Shown piece by piece: positions 34,121 through 42,319 of a stretch of 56,537 nt of DNA; positions within the stretch are counted from its first letter, which is position 1, and each line of letters starts with the position of its first letter. The stretch lies in the NCBI RefSeq assembly GCF_013359725.1, contig NZ_JABFMW010000025.1:1-56537 (forward strand). The letters run 5' to 3'. Under the pieces are notes generated by a model. It ran no database searches. It saw nothing but the letters and a program-made list of their open reading frames with translations, and was not told the DNA's origin. The stretch is from Pseudarthrobacter sp. C4D7. Lineage in GTDB: Bacteria; Actinomycetota; Actinomycetes; Actinomycetales; Micrococcaceae. A program made the position numbers and the translations under genes.

Positions 34121-34983
34121 TGAAAACCCGTCTGGACCACCTGGTCACTTCCGCCCTGCAGCATGGTTCCGCCGTTCCGGCCTTCACCTGCTACGACTTC
34201 ACCACCGCGCTGGCCGTGGTGGGCGCCGCCGAGGAATCCGGCAGGGGCGTGATCCTGCTGGTGGCACCGAAAACCGCCGCCACCGCGAACGGCCTCCGGC
34301 TGATCTCGGCGCTGCGCGGCCTGGCCGACGCCGCTGCCGTGCCGGTCGCGGTGCAGCTTGACCACGCGTCAAACCTCAGTGTCATGGCCGACGCCGTCAG
34401 GGCGGGGGCGGATTCCGTCCTCGCCGACGGTTCGTCCCTGCCCTACGAGGACAACATTGCGCTGGTCCAGGCTGCGCGTGCCATGCTGGGCTCCGACGTG
34501 GTGCTTGAAGCCGAACTCGGCGGCCTGGCAGGCGACGAGGACCGTGCGTTCTCCGCCGACCAGCCGGCCGGCCAGTCCGGCGGAGACGCTGCAGGCCTGA
34601 CGGACTCTGCGCAGGTGGAGGACTTCGTGTCCCGGACCGGCGCCGAACTGCTGGCCGTGGCGGTGGGCAACGTCCACGGCAAGTACAAGGGCGAGCCACG
34701 GCTGCGCTGGGACGTGCTACAGGACATCGCCGCCCGGATCCACATTCCGCTGGTGCTGCACGGCGCCTCCGGCATCCCCGCGGAGGAACTGGTCAAGGCC
34801 GCGGCCATGAACGTAGGCAAGGTCAACTTCAACACCGAACTGCGGACCGGCGTCCTAGCCACCCTCCAGGACCAGCTTCCCGCGCACCGTGCCGACGGGG
34901 AGAACCTGCAGGGCCTGCTTGCGCTCTGGAACACGTCGGCGAAGGGCTTCGCGGCCACCACGCTGGCCACGCTGGCGCGGTAA
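34120..34983 (+). CDS. Class II (zinc) aldolase, FbaA/KbaY family
   Basis: A 287-residue zinc aldolase of the fructose-bisphosphate/tagatose-bisphosphate family. D81-H82 (QLDHAS) give the catalytic Asp and first zinc ligand; E132, H186 (GNVHGKYKG) and H214 (LHGASG) complete the site. These enzymes release dihydroxyacetone phosphate from phosphorylated ketoses. In known DUF1537 pathways the last step is instead an OtnC-type (AraD-fold) decarboxylase, which is missing here, so this aldolase probably performs the final cleavage. Residues ~140-165 carry an insertion rich in Gly, Ala and Asp. One-base overlap with GntP. Confidence 0.88.
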   Translation: MKTRLDHLVTSALQHGSAVPAFTCYDFTTALAVVGAAEESGRGVILLVAPKTAATANGLRLISALRGLADAAAVPVAVQLDHASNLSVMADAVRAGADSVLADGSSLPYEDNIALVQAARAMLGSDVVLEAELGGLAGDEDRAFSADQPAGQSGGDAAGLTDSAQVEDFVSRTGAELLAVAVGNVHGKYKGEPRLRWDVLQDIAARIHIPLVLHGASGIPAEELVKAAAMNVGKVNFNTELRTGVLATLQDQLPAHRADGENLQGLLALWNTSAKGFAATTLATLAR

Positions 34984-34995
34984 CCTTCCACGAAC

Positions 34996-35036
34996 GGGAG
35001 GCCAGGATCAAGCAGCCGGTCCTGGCCTCCTCCCTT
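34996..35036 (+). terminator. Terminator of the acid-sugar operon
   Basis: GGAGGCCAGGA pairs perfectly with TCCTGGCCTCC (11 bp, 12-nt loop), followed by TCCCTTTCC. It begins 13 bases after the aldolase stop. Its 5' arm is nearly repeated at 35073-35091. Confidence 0.8.
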
Positions 35037-35072
35037 TCCTTCGCCCGCCTGCCCGCGGGATGAAGATCCAAC

Positions 35073-35114
35073 GGGAGGCTAGGATCAAGCAATGATCCTG
35101 GTCTCCCTTCTTTT
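35073..35114 (+). terminator. Terminator-like hairpin holding the DUF1304 start
   Basis: The RNA would form a 15-bp stem: GGGAGGCTAGGATCA with TGATCCTGGTCTCCC (two G-U pairs), loop AGCAA, followed by TTCTTTTT. It looks like a second intrinsic terminator, but the GGGAGG Shine-Dalgarno and the ATG at 35092 of the next gene lie inside it. Confidence 0.6.
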
Positions 35115-35496
35115 TGCCTTCCTTGCCGGAGCGCTGCACGTCTTCATTTTCACCATGGAGTCCTTCACCTGGACCAGGCCCGCCACCTGGAAGCGGTTCG
35201 GGATTGCCTCCCAAGCGGACGCCGAGACCACCAGGTCCCTGGCCTACAACCAGGGCTTCTACAACCTGTTCCTGGCCATCGGTGCATTTATTGGCGTGGG
35301 GCTCGTGGCTCTTGGCGGTGCGGGAACCGTACAGAACGTGGCAGGCTGGACCCTCATCTTCAGCTGCTGCGGTTCCATGCTGCTGGCCGCCGCCGTCCTG
35401 GCCTTGACCGGGCGGAAGTACCTCCGCGCAGCGGCCACCCAGGGCACCACGCCGCTGCTCGCCGTCGTATTCGGGCTCCTCGCAGTCCTGCAGTAG
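35092..35496 (+). CDS. DUF1304 membrane protein
   Basis: A 134-residue DUF1304 family protein with four membrane segments. Residues 1-30 hold the family-typical first helix with LHVFIFTMESFTW, and YNQGFYNLFLA near 53 is the conserved core. Function is unknown. The ATG at 35092 is supported because the first helix is conserved, and GGGAGG lies about 14 bases upstream, yet the start sits inside a 15-bp terminator-like hairpin. Expression may therefore depend on opening that structure or on coupling to translation from upstream. Confidence 0.82.
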   Translation: MILVSLLFAFLAGALHVFIFTMESFTWTRPATWKRFGIASQADAETTRSLAYNQGFYNLFLAIGAFIGVGLVALGGAGTVQNVAGWTLIFSCCGSMLLAAAVLALTGRKYLRAAATQGTTPLLAVVFGLLAVLQ

Positions 35497-35581
35497 CGGC
35501 AGAAGGGGCGGAAGTCCTTAAACCCCCGCAGGCAACAAGGCAGAATGGAGCCGTGGGCAGCGTCGAGCCGTTGTAGGTCCC

Positions 35582-36901
35582 ATGCGCAGCACCGTGGGGC
35601 GGGGGACAGGAACCGGGGCGGACACGGCGGACCGTGATCCGGCCATCGACCTTGTGCGTTTCATCTGCCTGGCGCTGGTGGTGGTGGGGCATTCCATGAT
35701 GGTCAGTCCGGTCCTGCACGTGGACGGAACGGTCACCACCGAGAACACCCTGGCCCAGCAGGACTGGTTCGAGCCCATTATCTGGATCTTCATGGTCATG
35801 CCCCTGTTCTTTGTCACGGGCGGCATCACCGGACTTCAGTCCTGGCGGCGGCTTGAGGCCGACGGAGGCACCGCGGCCCAGTTCATCCGGGCCAGGCTCC
35901 TGCGCCTCCTCCGCCCCGCCACCCCTTTGCTCGCAACGATGGTGGCAGGGTTGTCCGTCGCGGCTGTCCTGGGGGTGGACCCCCAGGTGGTCCAGCTCAT
36001 GGCCGCGGGGGCGGCCATGCCCCTCTGGTTCCTGGCCGCCTACCTCGCGGCTCAGCTGAACATCCCGGTCCTGGCAGCGCTCCATACCCGGGCTCCGTGG
36101 CTGTCCCTGTGCCTGCTGGCAGGGCTGGTGGTTGCCGTGGACTGCCTCCGGGGAGTTCTGCCGGATCTCGCCAACGCCAACCTGGTATTTGTGTGGTGCA
36201 CGGTCCAGCAATTGGGTTTCCTGGCCGCCGACGGCTACTTTTCCCGCCTTTCCCGTTCCGGGCTGGTGGGCCTCGCCGTGGCTGCCCACCTGCTGCTGGG
36301 CATCGTGACCGGGCTGGGGCTGTACCGCGGAAACATGCTGGTGAACCTCAACCCGCCCAACCTCACCCTGGTGGTCCTGGCCGTGGCACAACTGGCCACT
36401 ATGGACCTGGCTCGTCCTGTGCTGGAACCACTGGCTGGGATTCGCTGGATCAGCCTGCTGCTGGCCCTGGCCGGCAGCAGGTCATTGACCGTCTACCTGT
36501 GGCACCTGCCGCTGCTGGTGGGCATGTCCGGGCTGCTGCTCCTGGCCCCGGTTCCCACGCCCGCTTCCGGCAGCGCCGAATGGTGGTGGTCCAGGCCCCT
36601 TGTGGTGATGGCGCTGGTGGTGCTGCTCCTGCCGGTGGCTGCGGCCTTTGGCCACCTGGAGGAACGGACGAAGGCGAACCCCGCCGTACACTTTCGGCCC
36701 ACCAGGGCGGTCGCCGCCGTCGTGGTGGTCCTGATCCCCGTGGCGGATGCCGCACTCAGCGGACTGTCACTGGCGCTGCTGGCGGCCGGGACTGCCTGCT
36801 TTTCGGTGGCGATCGCTTTGCTGGACGGATTCCCGGTGCATCGCCGGGACCGACGCCGGGGGCGCCATGGCCGAAGGACCATTGCCACCGGACTGAAGTA
36901 G
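35582..36901 (+). CDS. Acyltransferase 3 family membrane protein
   Basis: A 439-residue integral membrane protein of the acyltransferase 3 family (OafB/OpgC-like), about ten to eleven helices. The early helix contains DLVRFICLALVVVGHS with the near-catalytic His, and FFVTGG follows around 80; SLTVYLWHLP near 300 is a second landmark. Such enzymes O-acylate polysaccharides, lipids or antibiotics from a cytosolic acyl donor. The C-terminus is strongly basic (HRRDRRRGRHGRR). Acceptor unknown. It is followed within 15 bases by a GNAT gene. Confidence 0.82.
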   Translation: MRSTVGRGTGTGADTADRDPAIDLVRFICLALVVVGHSMMVSPVLHVDGTVTTENTLAQQDWFEPIIWIFMVMPLFFVTGGITGLQSWRRLEADGGTAAQFIRARLLRLLRPATPLLATMVAGLSVAAVLGVDPQVVQLMAAGAAMPLWFLAAYLAAQLNIPVLAALHTRAPWLSLCLLAGLVVAVDCLRGVLPDLANANLVFVWCTVQQLGFLAADGYFSRLSRSGLVGLAVAAHLLLGIVTGLGLYRGNMLVNLNPPNLTLVVLAVAQLATMDLARPVLEPLAGIRWISLLLALAGSRSLTVYLWHLPLLVGMSGLLLLAPVPTPASGSAEWWWSRPLVVMALVVLLLPVAAAFGHLEERTKANPAVHFRPTRAVAAVVVVLIPVADAALSGLSLALLAAGTACFSVAIALLDGFPVHRRDRRRGRHGRRTIATGLK

Positions 36902-36916
36902 TGCCAGTGTCGAACC

Positions 36917-37246
36917 ATGACCGAGAACACCACGTCCGCCGAGGACGAGTTCACCGCAAATGTTTCGCTGCGTCGCAATGACGAACAGCACCGGTACGAA
37001 CTATTGGTGGACGGCAGGCTGGCTGTCCAGTCCTTCTTCCGCGACCTTCCCGGACACATCGATTTCACCCATACGGAGACCGGCCGGGATTTTGAAGGGC
37101 AGGGCCTGGGAAAGGTCCTGGCGCACTTTGCCCTGGATGATGTGGTGGCTACGGGCAAACGGATCATCCCGCATTGCCCGTTCATTGCGGGCTACCTGCG
37201 CAAGCATGACGGTTACGGGCAGTTCGTCGACTGGCCGGAAGGATGA
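36917..37246 (+). CDS. Small GNAT acetyltransferase, YjdJ type
   Basis: A 109-residue protein of the short Gcn5-related family (Acetyltransf_CG). The acetyl-CoA site appears as DFEGQGLGKVLAHFAL, and IIPHCPFIAGYLRKHDGY is the hallmark C-terminal segment. Targets of this family are unknown. It lies 15 bases after the acyltransferase gene, with no strong ribosome binding site, so it may be translated by coupling. Confidence 0.86.
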   Translation: MTENTTSAEDEFTANVSLRRNDEQHRYELLVDGRLAVQSFFRDLPGHIDFTHTETGRDFEGQGLGKVLAHFALDDVVATGKRIIPHCPFIAGYLRKHDGYGQFVDWPEG

Positions 37247-37279
37247 TCCCGGGCCGGCAGCGTCAGCGCCGGTGGTGGG

Positions 37280-37603
37280 TTAGCTGGCCAGGGCCTGGTC
37301 GGTGACCGACAGGGCGGTGCCTGGATCGTCGATGGTGAAGCCGCAGGCGCAGCGGTAGGTGACGATGCTCTTCGGGACGGATCCAGCGCGCAGCGACACC
37401 ACGGTGTTCCCGTCGACGTAAACAGGCTGCCGTACCGGAAGCTCGTCGTGATCAACCGGCTGCATGGGCGTACGGCAGTGCATGCGCGAATCCAGGGTCA
37501 TCAGCAACCCTGCGTCAACGGCTACGGTGCCGGACAGGGGCTGCCCAGCTGCCTCGGTGCGCTCCCCAAACGCCGTCAGCTGGTGGTCAATTGCGGTGGT
37601 CAT
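37280..37603 (-). CDS. Conserved hypothetical protein with Cys pair
   Basis: A 107-residue protein I cannot assign. It has no signal peptide or membrane helix. HCRTPMQPVDHDELPVRQPV in the middle and TYRCACGFTIDD near the C-terminus supply three cysteines and several histidines, which could bind a metal. AAGGA eight bases before the ATG supports the start. It converges on the GNAT gene with a 33-base gap. Confidence 0.65.
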   Translation of the reverse strand: MTTAIDHQLTAFGERTEAAGQPLSGTVAVDAGLLMTLDSRMHCRTPMQPVDHDELPVRQPVYVDGNTVVSLRAGSVPKSIVTYRCACGFTIDDPGTALSVTDQALAS

Positions 37604-37803
37604 TATGTTCGTCCTTGGGCTTCTTCACGGAGCCGCCGGCGTCGGCAGCCCCGCCGCGAACTGCTTGCGGAGTTTCATCTATCCCCACAAGCAAAGCATG
37701 CTTATTATTTGATGCACAAGTTGCGGGTGGGACGTTGTTGCCCAGCCGCGCCGCCGCTGCCAGTGCCAGCCCGCAAAATACTCCCGCTGGCTAGGCTTGC
37801 AGC

Positions 37804-38577
37804 ATGACGTCAACCAGCACCCGCACCACAGCTCTCGTTACCGGCGCCAGCGCCGGCCTGGGCCACGAATTCGCAAAGCAACTCGCCGCCCAGGGGTACG
37901 ACCTGGTGCTGGTGGCCCGCAATGCCTTCCGGCTTGAGGCGACGGCAGAGGAATTCCGGCGCCGCTATGGCATCTCGGCTGAGGTGCTTCCCGCTGACCT
38001 GACGCAGGACGGCGACGTCGCCGCCGTCGTCGAACGCCTTGCGGACACCAAGCGGCCGGTGGGCATCCTGGTGAACAACGCCGGAATTGGGCTGCTGCAC
38101 AACTTCGAGGACAATCACGCCGCGGAGGAGGTACGCCACCTGAAGCTGCACGCGGAAACGTCCATGGTGCTCACCCACGCCGCCCTCAAGGGAATGCTGG
38201 AACGCGGCGAAGGCAGGATCATCAATGTGGCCAGCGTGGCCGCGTTCCTGCCCCGCGGCACCTATTCCGCGGCGAAGGCATGGCTGGTCAGCTTCAGCCG
38301 GTGGGCCAACCTGGCGTACCGGAAGCGTGGCATCAAGGTCACGGCCGTGTGCCCCGGCTTCACCCACACGGAGTTCCATGACCGGATGGGAATGGATAAG
38401 TCGGTGGCTCCGTCCTGGACATGGCTGCGCGCCGAACGAGTGGTCAGTGAAGGACTGGCGGACAACGCGCGTGGCAGGGCGGTGTCCGTCCCCTCCAAGC
38501 GCTACAAGGTGGTTGCAGCCGTGGCCAAGGTGGCTCCGGCGCGGCTCATGGCCGGACCGGCGCGGAAGCCGAAGTAG
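37804..38577 (+). CDS. Short-chain dehydrogenase/reductase
   Basis: A 257-residue classical SDR. TGASAGLG at ~14-21 is the cofactor loop, NNAGIG at ~91-96, and Ser (NVASVAAF), Tyr and Lys (TYSAAKAW) form the active site. It resembles DltE/YqjQ-like oxidoreductases. TAGGCT at 37792-37797 lies 6 bases before the ATG and there is no ribosome binding site, so the transcript may be leaderless. The C-terminal basic segment (VPSKRYKVVAAVAKVAPARLM) is typical of this SDR subgroup in actinobacteria. Substrate unknown. Confidence 0.84.
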   Translation: MTSTSTRTTALVTGASAGLGHEFAKQLAAQGYDLVLVARNAFRLEATAEEFRRRYGISAEVLPADLTQDGDVAAVVERLADTKRPVGILVNNAGIGLLHNFEDNHAAEEVRHLKLHAETSMVLTHAALKGMLERGEGRIINVASVAAFLPRGTYSAAKAWLVSFSRWANLAYRKRGIKVTAVCPGFTHTEFHDRMGMDKSVAPSWTWLRAERVVSEGLADNARGRAVSVPSKRYKVVAAVAKVAPARLMAGPARKPK

Positions 38578-38603
38578 GCCGGAGTGCCTGGCGGGAGGGC
38601 CGG

Positions 38604-39680
38604 TCAGGGCGCCCCGCGCCGCGCGCCCGGCCTGCGGACGGCCACCACCACCAGGATCCCCAGCGCCGCGCCCACCAGCGTCTCCACGGCCCGCTCAAGA
38701 ATCAGGACCCGCGGTTCGGACGGGGCGGCCAGCTGGGTTATCAGCAGGATGACCGGGGTGAACCACACCATGGCCAGGCCGTAGTGCCGGGTCATGAAAA
38801 GTTCGGTGGCGAACTGGAAGACGATGACCAGCAGGGCCAGCACCATGGCCCGCTGAGCCGGCTCCTGCAGCGCCGGGTAGAACGCCGCCAGGGTCCAGGG
38901 CCCCGGCAGGAGGACGACGGCGGTGACCGCCAGTCCCCATAGCGTCCCCACGATGCGGTGGACACCCCGCCGGACGCTGCTGGGCAGGTCTGCGCCGGCC
39001 AGGGGGACAGCCGCGGCAGCCATGGCCCAGTGGGGATGGCCGCTGCCGCTGAGAACCCCTACGGCGCCGGCGGCACCCACGGCCAGCACGTAGCGGGCGG
39101 CGTGGACCGTCAGTTCCCGCCGGCCTGCCGCCGAGCGGGCCGGGACGTTCCTGGTGGCGCCCGGCTCCCAGGACCTCCGGCGCATCCAGCCGCTGAAGCC
39201 CACCAGGATGGAGAACACAGAGGACCCCACTGCTATGAGCATGGCTGCATACCAGGGGACTGCGGTGGGAACGGAGGCACACGCGCCAAGGGCGAGGATG
39301 CCGAAGAACGGCCCATTGGGTTTCAGCCGCACCCTGTCCGAATACACCGACCCGACGCCGGCGAGCGTAGCTTCCACGGCCACCAGCCACCAGGAGTGGA
39401 TGTGGTTGATGGACAGCGTTACTCCCACGGCCACGCCGGAAAGCAGTACCAAGGCACCCTGGCCTTGGTGGCGAAGCCGCAGTTGGTGCGGCTCCAGGCG
39501 GCCATACATCCCGGTGAGTGCGCCGAATACGGCGTAGATGATCAGGTCAGTGTGGCCCGCGGCCAGCAGGAGCAGCGAAGGGGCGGCCACGCTAAGGGCA
39601 ACGCGGAGCGCCGCGAGGTGGTCTCCGCTGGCGGGTTCCAGCCGGTGGAGGGCGCGTACCTGCTCCTTGACGCGCTTCAT
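38604..39680 (-). CDS. FUSC-type aromatic acid exporter family protein
   Basis: A 358-residue membrane protein with about ten helices in two blocks (residues ~25-165 and ~205-350). The pattern, with RRGVHRIVGTLWGL in the second block, matches the FUSC/aromatic acid exporter superfamily, which includes fusaric acid and p-hydroxybenzoate efflux proteins. The large cytosolic domain of longer members is missing. The start at ATG 39680 has only a weak GGGAC upstream; longer readings have none. Substrate unknown. Confidence 0.75.
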   Translation of the reverse strand: MKRVKEQVRALHRLEPASGDHLAALRVALSVAAPSLLLLAAGHTDLIIYAVFGALTGMYGRLEPHQLRLRHQGQGALVLLSGVAVGVTLSINHIHSWWLVAVEATLAGVGSVYSDRVRLKPNGPFFGILALGACASVPTAVPWYAAMLIAVGSSVFSILVGFSGWMRRRSWEPGATRNVPARSAAGRRELTVHAARYVLAVGAAGAVGVLSGSGHPHWAMAAAAVPLAGADLPSSVRRGVHRIVGTLWGLAVTAVVLLPGPWTLAAFYPALQEPAQRAMVLALLVIVFQFATELFMTRHYGLAMVWFTPVILLITQLAAPSEPRVLILERAVETLVGAALGILVVVAVRRPGARRGAP

Positions 39681-39801
39681 GTCCCAGCCTGTCCTGTTTT
39701 TGTTGATGCACTGCGGCCCGAAGGCCCTTGCGAACGTATCACTGCGTCCCGGGTGCCGCCACACGCCGGCAGTCACGGAAAGACATCCGGCGGGGACGCA
39801 A

Positions 39802-39847
39802 AAGCCCGTCCCGCATGCTCCCTTGAAGAAGCACGCGGAACGGGCTT
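39802..39847 (-). terminator. Terminator of the MFS transporter
   Basis: AAGCCCGTCCCGC pairs with GCGGAACGGGCTT (12 of 13 positions). On the minus strand the stem ends in TTTTGCG. It lies 40 bases after the MFS stop at 39887. Confidence 0.82.
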
Positions 39848-39886
39848 GTGAGCGTGGGCTACAAGAATGCCCTGGCCGCAGGTCCC

Positions 39887-41476
39887 CTACGCGCCGGCCG
39901 GAACCCCGCGGTGGGACTGGGGGCCGGTGCCGTCCTGGGTTTCAAACGGAAGCTCGTCCAGGTTGATCAGCGGATTGTCGTCCTGGGTGGCCACCAGTTC
40001 CTTGGCCTCCGCCTCGGTGTCAACGCTGGGCATTGATCCGGGAAGGGGCCGGTTGGCGGATTCCTTCAGGAAGTAGATGGCCACGGCGCCGGCCAGCGAT
40101 GTTGCCATCAGGTAGTAGGCCGGCATCATGTCGTTGCCGGTCGACTTGATCAGCAGCTCCACGACGAAGGGCGTGGTCCCGCCGAAGATGGCCACCGCGA
40201 AGTTATAGGCGATGCCCATGGCTCCGTACCTGCTGGAGGTGGGGAACTGGGCCGGCAGGGCAGAGGCCAGGTTGGCCACGTAGAAGGTGACGGGGAATGC
40301 CACCAGGGCCAGGCCCAGCAGCGTGGACCAAATGGCGCCAATGCCGATCAGCAGGAAGGCCGGGATGACCAGGACGATGGTGCTGATAGCGCCGATCCAG
40401 AGCACCGGGCGGCGGCCGATCCGGTCGGACAGCTTGCCGGTGAGCGGGATGCAGAGGCTCATGACCACCAGGACGGGAATGGTCAGCAGCGTGCCGTGGA
40501 GCTCGTCGTAGCCCTTGGCAGCGGTCAGGTACGTGGGCATGTACGACGTGAGCGCATAGCCAGCCGTGTTGGCGGCGGCCACCACGATCATGGCAACAAT
40601 GATGGGGCGCCAGTAGGCCTTGACGATCCCCACAGGTCCCTTGGTTGCGGCAGTGTCGCCGTCGGAGGCATTCTTGGCGTTTGCTTCCTGGGCGTCAAGG
40701 GTGGCCTGGAACTGCGGCGATTCCTCGATCTTGCTCCGGAAGTACACGGCGATCAGGCCCAGCGGACCGGCAAGCAGGAACGGGATGCGCCAGCCCCAGT
40801 CCTCCATGGTTTCCTGGCCCAGCGTTATCTGCAGGACAGAGACCAGGGCGGCGCCGATGGCGAAGCCCATGTAGCTGCCGAGGTCCAGGAAGCTGGCGAA
40901 GAAACCACGTCGTTTGTCAGCGGCATATTCGCTGACGAACGTGGTGGCGCCGGCGTATTCGCCGCCGGTGGAGAAGCCCTGGATGACCTTCAGGAGGACC
41001 AGCAGCGCGGCCGCCCACAGTCCGATCTGGGCGTACCCGGGCAGGAGGCCGACGGCGAACGTGCTGGCCGCCATGATCATCAGCGTGGTGGCCAGGATTT
41101 TCTGCCGGCCCACCTTGTCACCGAGCCAGCCGAAAACAACGCCGCCGAGGGGGCGAGCAATGAAGGTTGCCGCAAACGTGCCCAGCAGGAACAGGTTCCT
41201 GGTGGTGGGATCCGATTCCGGAAGGAACACCGGGCCCATGGTGGTGATGAGGTAGCCGAACACGCCGACGTCGTACCATTCCATGGTGTTTCCGACGATG
41301 GTGCCGCCGAGTGCCTTCTTCAGCATCGGCTGGTCAACCACGTTGACGTCAGATTCCTTGAGGCGGCGGCGTGGCAGCAGCCTGGGCTTCTTGGCGGCCG
41401 TGGCGGCTGCCGGGTCAGTTCCGCGGGCGTTCCTGGCGCCTGCTGGAGAGTGGTTACTGCTTCGGTCTGTGGGCAT
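39887..41476 (-). CDS. MFS transporter, ProP/metabolite:H+ symporter type
   Basis: A 529-residue major facilitator with twelve helices, of the metabolite:H+ symporter group that includes ProP and KgtP. The signatures are GNTMEWYDVGVFGYL at the first helix, FGWLGDKVGRQKIL between helices 2 and 3, and LSDRIGRRPVLW between 8 and 9. Both termini are hydrophilic. Likely substrates are osmolytes such as betaine or proline, or dicarboxylates. The start is set at 41476, eight bases after AGGAG; an ATG eight codons earlier has no site. Confidence 0.84.
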   Translation of the reverse strand: MPTDRSSNHSPAGARNARGTDPAAATAAKKPRLLPRRRLKESDVNVVDQPMLKKALGGTIVGNTMEWYDVGVFGYLITTMGPVFLPESDPTTRNLFLLGTFAATFIARPLGGVVFGWLGDKVGRQKILATTLMIMAASTFAVGLLPGYAQIGLWAAALLVLLKVIQGFSTGGEYAGATTFVSEYAADKRRGFFASFLDLGSYMGFAIGAALVSVLQITLGQETMEDWGWRIPFLLAGPLGLIAVYFRSKIEESPQFQATLDAQEANAKNASDGDTAATKGPVGIVKAYWRPIIVAMIVVAAANTAGYALTSYMPTYLTAAKGYDELHGTLLTIPVLVVMSLCIPLTGKLSDRIGRRPVLWIGAISTIVLVIPAFLLIGIGAIWSTLLGLALVAFPVTFYVANLASALPAQFPTSSRYGAMGIAYNFAVAIFGGTTPFVVELLIKSTGNDMMPAYYLMATSLAGAVAIYFLKESANRPLPGSMPSVDTEAEAKELVATQDDNPLINLDELPFETQDGTGPQSHRGVPAGA

Positions 41477-41909
41477 TTGGGCAACTCCTGTGGAGGTCAT
41501 TTGCTTGCGACTTGTAGCTGCCCCGCTCCGGGCAGGCCTTCAATTTTACGGGATGTCTGTGGCGTTTGCTCGGTCCGATGGCGTAGCATGCTCCCTTTTG
41601 GGCCGATCCAGGGCCGCTTCCGGGAATCATCCGCCCCGGCTTTTTCCGCGCTATCACTGGGAAGCAGGCTGATGATTGGCGCCGTTACCAAAAATTTTCC
41701 AAAAAACTCTCTTTTGAGGCGGCTGCGGCGGGATTTAGCCGGCAAACATGGCCGGGACAGAGCTGCCGGCGGGGGTTCACAGGAGGGCTCGACGTGCCTA
41801 TGGTAGAGCGATGAACACACTTCTTTCCGGGCAGTAGTGCAGGCGCGCCCGGGCGCTCTGATCGGCGTTTCGTTTCACGGAAGAACGAGGGAAGAAGGGA
41901 AAAACCAAA
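41477..41909. other. Intergenic region without a recognised gene
   Basis: Over 400 bases between the MFS gene and the small gene at 41910. It contains an A/T-rich patch near 41689-41720 (AAAAATTTTCC and AAAAAACTC), unusual in this genome, and the promoter at 41776-41804. A 9-codon ATG frame at 41811 (MNTLLSGQ) has no clear ribosome binding site. I see no tRNA or known riboswitch. Confidence 0.5.
41776..41804 (+). promoter_or_regulatory. Predicted promoter of the small gene at 41910
   Basis: TTCACA and TATGGT are separated by exactly 17 bases. The transcript would start near 41811, giving a leader of about 100 bases before the ATG. Confidence 0.45.
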
Positions 41910-42167
41910 ATGGGTGAAGAATCCAGCCAGTTCCACATCAAGCCTGAGGTGGCAGACCACTTGGCTGCGGCAATGGACGCGCCAGTGGCACCTGGCCCGG
42001 CAGCAGCCGGTGCACTTCCGCTGGCAGAGCAGGGCAGGTGGCCGGACGGCATGGGGAAGCGGCGGCATCCCAAGGACCGGGCCGCAGGCCATGGCCGGAT
42101 GGGTCACGAAGCAGCAGTGACGGCGGTCCACCGCACCGGCCGGCCCCAGATGCCGCACTCGTCATAA
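41910..42167 (+). CDS. Small hypothetical protein
   Basis: An 85-residue hydrophilic protein, unrecognised. It begins MGEESSQFHIKPEVADHL and becomes rich in Ala, Gly, Pro, Arg and His. There is no membrane segment or signal. AAGGGA precedes the ATG and a well-spaced promoter lies about 105 bases upstream; both support a real gene. It converges on ligD with 152 bases between. Confidence 0.55.
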   Translation: MGEESSQFHIKPEVADHLAAAMDAPVAPGPAAAGALPLAEQGRWPDGMGKRRHPKDRAAGHGRMGHEAAVTAVHRTGRPQMPHSS

Positions 42168-42319
42168 CAGCCGGCCTGCGCGGGAATCCAGCAGGATGAC
42201 GCGCGTTGTCCGTATCGCCACGCACAGTACCTGGCGCTCGCGAAATATGGGGGCTGCCAGGTAATGTGCGCGTCGCTGACCTTCAATCGCGTCGAGAGCC
42301 CCTTCCCGGGCACCGGATT

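Noticed and set aside
42231..42262. ACCTGGC/GCCAGGT inverted repeat between the small gene and ligD as a terminator
   Set aside because: Only 7 bp with a long loop and no T-run.
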